Shown here in pieces: positions 16,693-24,478 of a stretch of 64,000 nt of DNA. This DNA comes from a virus. The notes below the pieces were generated by a model. The model ran no database searches and was not told the origin of the DNA. It worked only from the letters and a program-made list of their open reading frames with translations. Within the stretch, counting starts at the first letter, position 1, and the number at the start of each line of letters is the position of its first letter. Made by a program: the position numbers and the translations under genes. The DNA lies in IMG/VR virus record IMGVR_UViG_3300023174_000090, positions 47,557 through 111,556 of that record, one strand, 5' to 3'.

Positions 16693-17434
16693 ATCTTTAA
16701 AAATTTCTAAAAACAACTTAGAACGGATATTAAAACCTGTCAATAAAATGGCAGAATCTTGTGTCCTTAAAACAGATTCTAGTGGAATCTTTACGATATG
16801 TTCTTCTGCTGATAATACTGTCATTCTATATGCACGAATGAAAGTTGATAGCATTGATACCCAAGAAAGAATCAATGTTATCAATATAAAACGACTGCTT
16901 ACAGGACTTCAGTGTTTGGATGATGATAATTTTTTATTGGAAAAATGTGAAAACAATATTAAATGTTCCTCCGAAAGCAGCGATGGAGATAAAACACATT
17001 TTAAATATCATTTGGTCGATGATTCTGTAATCAGAGAATCTGTTTTTAATATTAAAAAAATTGCAAGTTTAGATTTTGATTCTGAATTTGTAATACCCGC
17101 TAATAAAATTAGACAAATTATGTCTGGATATGCATTTACTTCTGATACTCAAAAAATATACTTTTATTCCAACGAACAACAGGAAGTTTTTGCGGATATT
17201 AATGATGCAACTAATCAAAACATAGACAACATAACTTTTAAAGTTAGCGCGGATTTGAAGGGCAATCATATTAAAGATGCCACTCCAATTAATATAGAAA
17301 TTTTCAAGAATTTAGCAGGGTGTAGGAATGATATAAAAGTAAAAATAAACAACCAATTCAAAGTATTTGTTTTTCAAAATAACGACGATGATAATGTTGA
17401 ACTTAAATATATCGTATCTGCTCTTGTAAAATAA
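16685..17434 (+). CDS. 45: Sliding clamp (T4 gp45-like)
   Basis: 249 aa from ATG 16685 (ATG 16679 is in frame two codons upstream); T4 gp45 is 228 aa. The pattern fits a two-domain clamp: an N-terminal helix (SKNNLERILKPVNKM), a strand-rich body with FNIKKIASLDFDSEFVIPANK midway, and a C-terminal ELKYIVSALVK typical of gp45. Clamps tether polymerase and, in T4, activate late promoters. It overlaps the upstream gene. Clamp-loader genes 44 and 62, adjacent in T4, are not in this window. Confidence 0.8.
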   Translation: MYKSLKISKNNLERILKPVNKMAESCVLKTDSSGIFTICSSADNTVILYARMKVDSIDTQERINVINIKRLLTGLQCLDDDNFLLEKCENNIKCSSESSDGDKTHFKYHLVDDSVIRESVFNIKKIASLDFDSEFVIPANKIRQIMSGYAFTSDTQKIYFYSNEQQEVFADINDATNQNIDNITFKVSADLKGNHIKDATPINIEIFKNLAGCRNDIKVKINNQFKVFVFQNNDDDNVELKYIVSALVK

Positions 17435-17462
17435 AAAAAACCAATAAATAAAAATAAAATAT

Positions 17463-17786
17463 ATGTCAAAAAATAAAGTAACAACCTGTAGCTACTTCAT
17501 TAAACGTCTTCGTGATAGTGGATATGTAGCAGATAAACTATTCAGCGATTATTCACACGCAGATCCTAGAAGCTGGACCGCAATTATCGATCCCTTGTAT
17601 TCTTCTATTTTTGTAACCTGTTACAATAATCACAATGATTTGGGTGAAGAGTATTTTGAAATTTATGATGGAGGACAGTATATTCCCGATGGATTCAAAA
17701 TAAAAACAAGTTCAATCGAGGTAATTGTTGAGTATCTTGTAAAATTCAATATTAATCACAAAGCCTCAACATATGTCGGAGCCTAA
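17463..17786 (+). CDS. Conserved T4-superfamily hypothetical protein
   Basis: 107 aa. The conserved-looking core CSYFIKRLRDSGYV, DPRSWTAIIDP and FEIYDGGQYIP followed by KIKTSSIEVIVEYL is a pattern I recognise from small T4-like (including cyanophage) proteins of unknown function. It follows the clamp gene after a short A-rich gap and overlaps the next gene by 14 nt. Confidence 0.75.
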   Translation: MSKNKVTTCSYFIKRLRDSGYVADKLFSDYSHADPRSWTAIIDPLYSSIFVTCYNNHNDLGEEYFEIYDGGQYIPDGFKIKTSSIEVIVEYLVKFNINHKASTYVGA

Positions 17787-18177
17787 GAAAAGAACAAGAA
17801 AGAAGAAAGAGAAGGAGCTTATAGTTCCTTCTCTTTCTTGCGTACCAGTAAATCAACACGCATTGGATGATGTTAGGAAAGTTGTTTTTGATTCTATTAA
17901 TAATTCTGAATTGCAAAAGGCATTGGATAATTTCCTTAAAAAAGGAATTCGAGAAAACAATATAGTTGTAAGGGATTTGACAATACTCAAAAATGCTATT
18001 ACAGAGTATTTAAATTCTTTTATTCTTCTGGGGTATAATTTGGAAGATCAGAGAGTCATAATTCAACATTTCGGAAACGCAAAAGATCGAGATGCTATTA
18101 TGGAATTTTTGAAAACAGTTTTTATAAAACAGCAGCAAGAGAATTTTTTAGATTTTGAAGGAGAAGATTATGAGTAG
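17773..18177 (+). CDS. Small basic/acidic protein; possible clamp-binding factor
   Basis: 134 aa. It opens with a highly basic stretch (KKRTRKKKEKE), continues as a helical domain, and ends in a hydrophobic-acidic tail ENFLDFEGEDYE. Such tails bind the sliding clamp in the T4 late-transcription factors gp33 and gp55. The position just after the clamp is suggestive, but the body does not resemble gp33 by eye. The C-terminus overlaps the next ATG by 8 nt. Confidence 0.65.
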   Translation: MSEPKKRTRKKKEKELIVPSLSCVPVNQHALDDVRKVVFDSINNSELQKALDNFLKKGIRENNIVVRDLTILKNAITEYLNSFILLGYNLEDQRVIIQHFGNAKDRDAIMEFLKTVFIKQQQENFLDFEGEDYE

Positions 18178-18907
18178 TTTTATTAATACCAGTTTATTCC
18201 CATCCATAACAGCAACCAGTGGATTTAGAGATTGGTTGGAAGAGGTTGTTAAATATGCCGATGTTGAAGATTTCGATCCGATACTAAAACCTCATAAAAC
18301 ACCAAATGGATATGTAAATGACGATGGAACACCATATCAAGAATTTGATTATAATCAATTACTTCCAGATTTCGAAACATTAAGCGGAATAGGAGATGCT
18401 AGATTTTCTTTGGGTCATATAGTTTCTAGTGTTTTTGATAAGTTTCAAGCTAAAATTGAATTATACACAGAAATTGCACAAGCGGGAGGCTGTCAAATAA
18501 TTGATGAGTTTATATGTGACGAGACTGGTATTCCAATTAAGAAAAGTTCATATAATTGTCCAGAAAATATAATAGTATCACCAATAGAACCGATTGAAGT
18601 TGTAAATTTTGTAACTTCAATATATGCACAAAAAGTAGAAGAGGACATTGTAGCCTTTCATGCATTTATAACACAATCATATGCGAATATAGGATATGCT
18701 GTGGATTTAGTATATGTTTCGGAACTTCCATATTTTATTTTTGTTAAAGTGACTAAGGGAAGTAGTAGAGAATATATACGATATTATTATAATGACAGGG
18801 AAAGATTATCACAGATTTTTAATAAACCATTAACAGCCGAACCTATTAACACCGATATTGTAGCCGCAACCACAAACCAAATTCCGGTGTATAATAAAAA
18901 TATTTAA
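18170..18907 (+). CDS. Hypothetical protein, last gene of plus-strand replication block
   Basis: 245 aa from ATG 18170, preceded by GGAG 8 nt upstream inside the previous gene, one of the few plausible Shine-Dalgarno sites here. Sequence: SSFINTSLFPSITATSGFRDWLEEVV, then mixed alpha/beta with no recognised motif. It ends tail-to-tail with the spike gene, overlapping it by 4 nt. The T4-like context suggests a virion or assembly role, but nothing in the sequence proves it. Confidence 0.7.
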   Translation: MSSFINTSLFPSITATSGFRDWLEEVVKYADVEDFDPILKPHKTPNGYVNDDGTPYQEFDYNQLLPDFETLSGIGDARFSLGHIVSSVFDKFQAKIELYTEIAQAGGCQIIDEFICDETGIPIKKSSYNCPENIIVSPIEPIEVVNFVTSIYAQKVEEDIVAFHAFITQSYANIGYAVDLVYVSELPYFIFVKVTKGSSREYIRYYYNDRERLSQIFNKPLTAEPINTDIVAATTNQIPVYNKNI

Positions 18908-20925
18908 GGCGGACATTCTTCTGTAGGCAATGCAGAAAGTGAGATGTTTGTGTTTGGTATAGTGTTTGGTATAGTGTTTGTACCTGTAATTCCATACATA
19001 ACGCTAAACACCGGAGCGGGATTTAGCGTTCCATCCGGACTTCTTGTTATAGGATATTTTATATAATTACCTCCATTAAAAGGATCTAATGGATTTAATT
19101 TATAATTTTCATTTCTTTTTTTAGTGTAAAGACTTCCGCCACCACAGCCTCCGGGTTTTGATCTAGGACCGGGAGACAACCCATCTCCCATTGCAGGATT
19201 CGGTGTTGGTATGGGACTTCCAGCGGTTCTTTCTTGTCCCCACGCCTTTCTATTATGCCAATAACTACCCTTCGGTAGTGTCACTTCATGTGAATGATCG
19301 CCGCCTACCGTCATATGAGTGTGCTTCCAGTTAAAAATCCATCCACTACACGGACCTGTTGTACCCCAACCAGCAAAAACTCCCGTTGGATATGGTTCAA
19401 CAACCATAGATTGCATTATCGCATCAACAATTTCAACAGTTAAAGAAAATATTCCTGTCATAGAAGTAGCATAACCGGGTTTTAAATATCTCAACGCAAT
19501 ATCTTTTGCTAAGTTTTTATTTGATAAAACCGCCGCTGGTGTGTTCCAAACCGCTCCTTCCGCTTTCATTTTAGATGAACATGAAACAGTGGACTCGGAA
19601 CGCATAGAAGGAACAATTAAAAATGGAGTAGATACTGCACCGTCTGTTGTTACTTGTCCTTTAAAAGCGGCATCCCCCCTAACATTAAATGAACCATTAA
19701 CTAAAGTATTTTGTGATTGAATAGACAGTCCACTATCTCCACTTTGATCGTCTGCATCTATAATAATATTTTTTCCTTTTATTGTTGTAACATTTCCGGA
19801 ACCAAAAACCGCTTCACCTTGATTTGCATTAAGTATTAAATCTCCGGACATTATATTAAATCTTCCGGTAGTTTGCATATCAATTCCGGGAGATCCTGCA
19901 TTTACTGTAAAGTTATTTGATACATCAAACATCACGCTTCCATGGGTTCTTTGCGGAGGTGTAAAAGTTATTTTCGGAGCACTACCTCTACTCCCAAGTG
20001 CCAGAGTACTTCCATTTCCATTTTTTCCGGGTTCAAAATAAAATGCAAATACATGATGTCCATTCTCCGAATATGCAGGGGCATTATTTTTTTTCAATCC
20101 AAATCTAAAAAGAACGTCTCCTTTATATACCTTACCTTCATTGCCTCCTGTTCCTAATTGTTCTGAATATTTTGATATATCTTTTTCGTTTTGTTTTATA
20201 GCATCTGTTACCGCTTTATCAGCAGCCTTCATGGCAGTTACGGGAGATTCTACCATTCCAGATTTACAAGCAGGACTACCACATCCAGCACTTCCAGTTA
20301 ATGCAATATTCTTTTTTTGACTTAGAATCGGAGATACCAATGTTCCAACCAATCGATGAATCGTATCAAAAGGAAAGCAAAAAAACGGACCTAATATTTT
20401 TCTTATAAAATCAAAAAAACTATCAACCAAAGCACTCTTATTATCAACCAAGTGAGTAACATTACACACCGGACATTGTGTGGGCTGTCCTTTTTGTTTT
20501 AAAGCTCGAAGTCTTGCTTCTTGAATTTTTTCCGTAATCTCTTGAAGCTTCTTTGCAGCTTCCATTTCCTTATCATCCTGATTCCCTTTTGATATTTTAT
20601 AATTCCCCTTAACTATCAAAGTTTTATTACCCGCAACAACCTCTTGACTATCCCCCTTAACGCTAACATTCATGTGCTTGGAAGCACCTAATGTTAAATT
20701 TTCAGCAGCATTTACTAAAATATGTCCTCCGGAAGATATTCTTATTTTAGATTGAGCGGTTTCATTATTGGATAATTCTATATAAGAGTTATCTTGTACC
20801 AAATTTGATTTATTAGGATTAAAACTGTTTAAAACAGCAAAAACAAGTCCTCCTATTGCTGTAAATAGACCATGATTTTCTAGTTTATATCCTTTATCTA
20901 ATCTTGGATTCGGTAAATTAGCCAT
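18904..20925 (-). CDS. Baseplate central spike protein with HxH tip motifs
   Basis: 673 aa. Short-period beta repeats (HILVNAAENLTLGASKH; MNVSVKGDSQEVVAGN) near 68-110 and again at 335-420 resemble gp5/VgrG beta-helical spikes. A predicted coiled coil covers about 118-146. A Cys cluster (CPVC 151-154 with H158, C215, C220) may bind zinc. Near the C-terminus HTH (535-537) and HSH (544-546) resemble the metal-binding HxH found in membrane-piercing spike tips. Pro/Gly-rich segments follow. It lies directly downstream of the hub-lysozyme gene, consistent with the cell-puncturing device. Confidence 0.75.
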   Translation of the reverse strand: MANLPNPRLDKGYKLENHGLFTAIGGLVFAVLNSFNPNKSNLVQDNSYIELSNNETAQSKIRISSGGHILVNAAENLTLGASKHMNVSVKGDSQEVVAGNKTLIVKGNYKISKGNQDDKEMEAAKKLQEITEKIQEARLRALKQKGQPTQCPVCNVTHLVDNKSALVDSFFDFIRKILGPFFCFPFDTIHRLVGTLVSPILSQKKNIALTGSAGCGSPACKSGMVESPVTAMKAADKAVTDAIKQNEKDISKYSEQLGTGGNEGKVYKGDVLFRFGLKKNNAPAYSENGHHVFAFYFEPGKNGNGSTLALGSRGSAPKITFTPPQRTHGSVMFDVSNNFTVNAGSPGIDMQTTGRFNIMSGDLILNANQGEAVFGSGNVTTIKGKNIIIDADDQSGDSGLSIQSQNTLVNGSFNVRGDAAFKGQVTTDGAVSTPFLIVPSMRSESTVSCSSKMKAEGAVWNTPAAVLSNKNLAKDIALRYLKPGYATSMTGIFSLTVEIVDAIMQSMVVEPYPTGVFAGWGTTGPCSGWIFNWKHTHMTVGGDHSHEVTLPKGSYWHNRKAWGQERTAGSPIPTPNPAMGDGLSPGPRSKPGGCGGGSLYTKKRNENYKLNPLDPFNGGNYIKYPITRSPDGTLNPAPVFSVMYGITGTNTIPNTIPNTNISLSALPTEECPP

Positions 20926-20930
20926 ATGTT

Positions 20931-20937
20931 TATTTAT
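20931..20937 (-). promoter_or_regulatory. Late-type promoter element
   Basis: ATAAATA on the minus strand, 5 nt before ATG 20925, within the end of the upstream hub gene region. Confidence 0.45.
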
Positions 20938-20943
20938 TAGATA

Positions 20944-22194
20944 TCAAGCAGATTCAACTATGGATGCAAAATATACTGGACGCTGTATATCGCCTCCATG
21001 AAAAAACACCCACACCTTTGCAGATTCATTTGGAATGGAAAATATACCATTCGGAGATCCCCTTGCAGAGGTAAATACATCTTTACCAATTGAAAGTGCT
21101 AAGATTGCACTTAAATCATCATTTTTTACTATTTTGGGAGCAGCTTGGGAGTCTTCTGATTGATCCGTAGATGCCACAGTTGTATTAGCACCGGAAAGAT
21201 AATCTTCATAAGAATAAGATTCCGTGGAAGCCATTTTTTTTGCTAATAATTGTTGTTGATTTCTTGATAAATCTTTTTCTTGCTTCTTACCCTGAACTAC
21301 TTCTGTAATGTTTGCTATAGGACCGAATCCCGCACTTAATCTAGCGATTCCAGAACCATATTTATTTGCAGAGGGATATTTATTAGTAAAAATAAGATTC
21401 TCCGCATATTTTATTGCAACCTTAGTGTTAACTTCGGGATCTGCCCATGCTCCTGAACTAAGATCTTTTGCTGTTAATGTGCTGTTTTCCTTTCCTAATT
21501 GATAGAGTCCTACTGATGTTGCACTATCAAAGGAAACTGCTTTACCTTCCCTATTAGAGGTGTTAGAGGGATTGAGAGTAGTTTCCACAACCGCCAATCT
21601 GGCTAAAAAATGTGCAACCTCCTCCCTCGAACTACTATAAATTCCATATGTTTCTCTCTCTTTAGCGGAAAGAGGCATTCCGACGAGTTTACTTCCCTCC
21701 AATAATCTATACACCCTTTCATATTGAGCTTTAAATACGGGATTCATATTAGAAGTATTAATAGTTCCTCCATAAGAAAGTGAAAGTGGTTGTTCTGCAT
21801 TTCCATCACTCGTTAACAAAGCTGTAGAATTTGCAATAGTATCGGATTCTGTTGAACTTACCGTTCCTCCACCCGAGAATCCAGTAAATGTGGGATTTGT
21901 ATTATTTACAGCAATATTTCCACTGCTAGAATTTGATGTTACAGACGTTGCTCCTCCGAATATGGGAACAGCAGCCTCTGCCCACGGTAAAATTTGTTTT
22001 AATTTATTCAATACACCCAAACTAGCCAATTCTGTAGTATTTCTAAATTGAATATCGGATAAATTTTCTCTATTATTCCAATCTTTAAATAAAGTAGTTG
22101 ATAAATGAGGAATAAACACCTGAACTCTTCCCCTGTTCTCTGGATCATTTGTATTAACGACCATTCCTAAGTGATTTCCTACTACTAATTCCAT
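20944..22194 (-). CDS. 5: Baseplate hub with inserted muramidase/transglycosylase (gp5-like)
   Basis: 416 aa. Residues 1-80 form the first part of a gp5-type OB fold (GMVVNTNDPENRGRVQVFIP; LPWAEAAVPIFGG) and 380-414 its last strands (SPNGIFSIP; KVWVFFHGGDIQRPVYFASI). Between them lie a Ser/Thr/Gly-rich linker and a lytic-transglycosylase-like domain at about 185-300 with Glu 204 in LAVVETTLNPS and SVGLYQLG (227-234). It would cut peptidoglycan during tail penetration. T4 gp5 instead carries its T4-lysozyme-type domain after the OB fold. Gene order hub-spike supports the role. Confidence 0.85.
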   Translation of the reverse strand: MELVVGNHLGMVVNTNDPENRGRVQVFIPHLSTTLFKDWNNRENLSDIQFRNTTELASLGVLNKLKQILPWAEAAVPIFGGATSVTSNSSSGNIAVNNTNPTFTGFSGGGTVSSTESDTIANSTALLTSDGNAEQPLSLSYGGTINTSNMNPVFKAQYERVYRLLEGSKLVGMPLSAKERETYGIYSSSREEVAHFLARLAVVETTLNPSNTSNREGKAVSFDSATSVGLYQLGKENSTLTAKDLSSGAWADPEVNTKVAIKYAENLIFTNKYPSANKYGSGIARLSAGFGPIANITEVVQGKKQEKDLSRNQQQLLAKKMASTESYSYEDYLSGANTTVASTDQSEDSQAAPKIVKNDDLSAILALSIGKDVFTSARGSPNGIFSIPNESAKVWVFFHGGDIQRPVYFASIVESA

Positions 22195-22203
22195 AATTTA
22201 TTA

Positions 22204-23571
22204 TTATTCGGGCTTTTGATATACGGAAAATTTTTCTATAGTAGTTCCAACCCACCCAAAAGGATTTAAACTGATATTTAATGGGGGTAAATTTCCCGAT
22301 ATTCCTGAAATACTATACGGATATGGATTTATTGTGTCATTTATATTAATTCCATATCCTCCGTTTCTGTACCATTCACTTCTATTGCCAACAGTTCCTG
22401 CTGTTGCTAATACATCCCCTATCGGTCCTAATGATGCACCCAATCCATATCGTTGAACAATAGTATTTGCAATTGCAAGAGCCTCATTATTAGAAGAAAC
22501 TCCAAATCCTATGTGTTGCACCAACTTTCCAAGCAATGCTTGGGGTAAATTTCCGACATATCTTATAAAATCTGTAACTTGTTTTGCTTCATTTGGAAAA
22601 AGAGTAGCCAAACCATTCAAAGGATCATATGCAAAATTAACCCCAAACGATGCATAATTCACAACAGTTTGAATAGCATTCAAAGTTTGAAAAAGATTAT
22701 CAGATCCCTTGAATAATTGTGCAAAAAATCCAACATCATCCAATATTGTTTGAACTGCTTCTAAAATTAAACATATAAGACTCAAGGGTATGATACTTTC
22801 AATAACGCTTATCAAATATTGTTGAACCATTCTGTATATATTATTCAACCATACGTATAATTGTTTTATTGCTAACACCATTCCTTGATATATTTCCACA
22901 ATTGCTTGATAAAATGCTGTAACTGCTCCCGTAATAAACCACATTGCTTGTGATAACCCCCCAAAAGAATCAGAAGGAAGAGACAAATATGATCTAGTGC
23001 GTATAACATTACATATATTTTCAATTTCATCAACCATTCCGGGGTGTATCGAATTTAACAAGTCTGCACCCAAACAAGGAGCATTAACACCGGGACCTGT
23101 CATAATATTAAAATTATTATGTGCAGAAAATCTTGTAAAAGATCCATTAGAACCAATATCTTTCAATTCATCTTTACGTCCTGCGGGAGTATTTTTTAAA
23201 AGTTCTTCAAATTTATTCGATTTAATATAAGTTATAAATTCTTTATATAAATCTGGAGTTATTGTAACCGAATCTGATCCAATATAATCAAATTTTGTGT
23301 AAATCGCATCATATCCTTCAATCAATATGTATAAATAAGCAGCATATTTGTTTTCATTGGGCATTACACTATGTTTTATCTTGTAAAGAACTCCATTAAA
23401 ATCAAAAGCAAGTCCCGTTTTAACTTCCATAGTAGCTATTGATATAGATTCTGCACTATTTTGTAAAACATTGTTGACAGAAACTCTAATAGCAGATAAA
23501 CCACCCGTCACAGAAGATGCGGTTTTCTTTATACTGGCTGCTAACGGATTTTTTGGTATTGCTTTTTCCAT
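22204..23571 (-). CDS. Hub-associated protein with hydrophobic helices
   Basis: 455 aa, not recognised. Residues about 205-330 contain several long hydrophobic or amphipathic segments (MWFITGAVTAFYQAIVEIY; YLISVIESIIPLSLICLIL). The flanks are polar, with a Gly/Asn/Pro-rich C-terminus. It starts the three-gene minus run with hub and spike, so a role in the central baseplate or a membrane-interacting tail component is plausible. It is headed away from the dNMP kinase gene. Confidence 0.65.
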   Translation of the reverse strand: MEKAIPKNPLAASIKKTASSVTGGLSAIRVSVNNVLQNSAESISIATMEVKTGLAFDFNGVLYKIKHSVMPNENKYAAYLYILIEGYDAIYTKFDYIGSDSVTITPDLYKEFITYIKSNKFEELLKNTPAGRKDELKDIGSNGSFTRFSAHNNFNIMTGPGVNAPCLGADLLNSIHPGMVDEIENICNVIRTRSYLSLPSDSFGGLSQAMWFITGAVTAFYQAIVEIYQGMVLAIKQLYVWLNNIYRMVQQYLISVIESIIPLSLICLILEAVQTILDDVGFFAQLFKGSDNLFQTLNAIQTVVNYASFGVNFAYDPLNGLATLFPNEAKQVTDFIRYVGNLPQALLGKLVQHIGFGVSSNNEALAIANTIVQRYGLGASLGPIGDVLATAGTVGNRSEWYRNGGYGININDTINPYPYSISGISGNLPPLNISLNPFGWVGTTIEKFSVYQKPE

Positions 23572-23587
23572 AATTAAATGATATAAT
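23559..23587 (+). promoter_or_regulatory. Sigma70-like promoter of dNMP kinase gene
   Basis: TTGCTT, 17 nt spacer, perfect TATAAT; 9 nt to ATG 23597. It overlaps the start of the divergent hub-associated gene. Confidence 0.65.
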
Positions 23588-23596
23588 CTGTATTCG

Positions 23597-24211
23597 ATGT
23601 CTAAATCTATAATCTATCCTCCAATTGGAATTTCAGGCTCCGCTTTATCAGGAAAAGATTCTTTATGTACATATATTATTTATATTCTCGATCTATATTA
23701 CAATATAAAGGCTAAAAGATGTTCAATTGCAGGAGATAAAATAAAAAACGACCTGAAGGAGATGTTATTTTCAAAAATAGGAGCAGAAATTGACCTAAAC
23801 GACCCGATACAGAAGGAAAAAGTTCGTCCATTGATGGTTGAATATGGAAGATATATGAGAAATCGCACAATGGGTAGATATTTTATAGAAAATATAGACA
23901 ATTCCCTCTTCGGAAAGGGATATATTCCCATAATTCCCGACATTCGATATGCAGAATTCGAAAAAGATGAAATTTTTTGGCTTAAAACTGAAAAAAAAGG
24001 ACTTTTAATCTTTATTGATAGGGAAAATAACCCACCCGCAAACGAATTTGAAGAAAAAAACAATATTATTTTAAAAAAAGAGGCAAATATTGTAATAAAT
24101 GCTCCAAATCTCTTTTCAACTGAAAAATATTTAGATTTTATGGAAGATTATGTATATGATATTATCACCACTTACCTACGGGACATCTCTCCGCTTTTAG
24201 ATAAGTCTTAA
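23597..24211 (+). CDS. Deoxynucleoside monophosphate kinase
   Basis: 204 aa. P-loop GISGSALSGKDSLC at about 12-25 has the G-x-S-G-K-D form of phage dNMP kinases (T4 gp1 type). VRPLMVEYGRYMRNR and DIRYAEFEKDEI are further family-like features for base and phosphate binding. It converts dNMPs to dNDPs, feeding replication together with ThyX, NrdAB and dUTPase. It is a lone plus-strand gene inside the minus-strand structural block, with its own sigma70-type promoter, and its 3' end overlaps the opposite gene by 47 nt. Confidence 0.85.
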   Translation: MSKSIIYPPIGISGSALSGKDSLCTYIIYILDLYYNIKAKRCSIAGDKIKNDLKEMLFSKIGAEIDLNDPIQKEKVRPLMVEYGRYMRNRTMGRYFIENIDNSLFGKGYIPIIPDIRYAEFEKDEIFWLKTEKKGLLIFIDRENNPPANEFEEKNNIILKKEANIVINAPNLFSTEKYLDFMEDYVYDIITTYLRDISPLLDKS

Positions 24212-24476
24212 TTGCCATATTACATCCACATTTTGAGCATCTTTGACTCTCTTTAATAAAGAATTCACATCCATTACATATGGATAATCTGCGATTTGCT
24301 TCTTCCTGAGAGATGTTTAAAGAATTTCCACTCGCTACGCTTGCAACATTTCTAACAACACTACCTGCCAAGTTCTTAGCCATTGTAAAATTTGATGGAA
24401 GTTGTTGTTTTGTGCTCGATTGTAACTTTTTGATACGATCACTTTGTAAGCTTTTTATTAAAGAATTTCTATCCAT
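24165..24476 (-). CDS. Zinc-ribbon protein, conserved in phage baseplate clusters
   Basis: 103 aa. The C-terminal zinc-binding segment CNGC-(x9)-CSKCGC-(x12)-C (about 68-100), ending CPVGKW, is a pattern found in small phage proteins near hub genes. The N-terminal half is helical and basic. Preceded by a GATAAATA late element. It overlaps the 3' end of the dNMP kinase gene. Role unknown; assembly or structural is likely from position. Confidence 0.75.
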   Translation of the reverse strand: MDRNSLIKSLQSDRIKKLQSSTKQQLPSNFTMAKNLAGSVVRNVASVASGNSLNISQEEANRRLSICNGCEFFIKESQRCSKCGCNMAIKTYLKAERCPVGKW

Positions 24477-24478
24477 AC

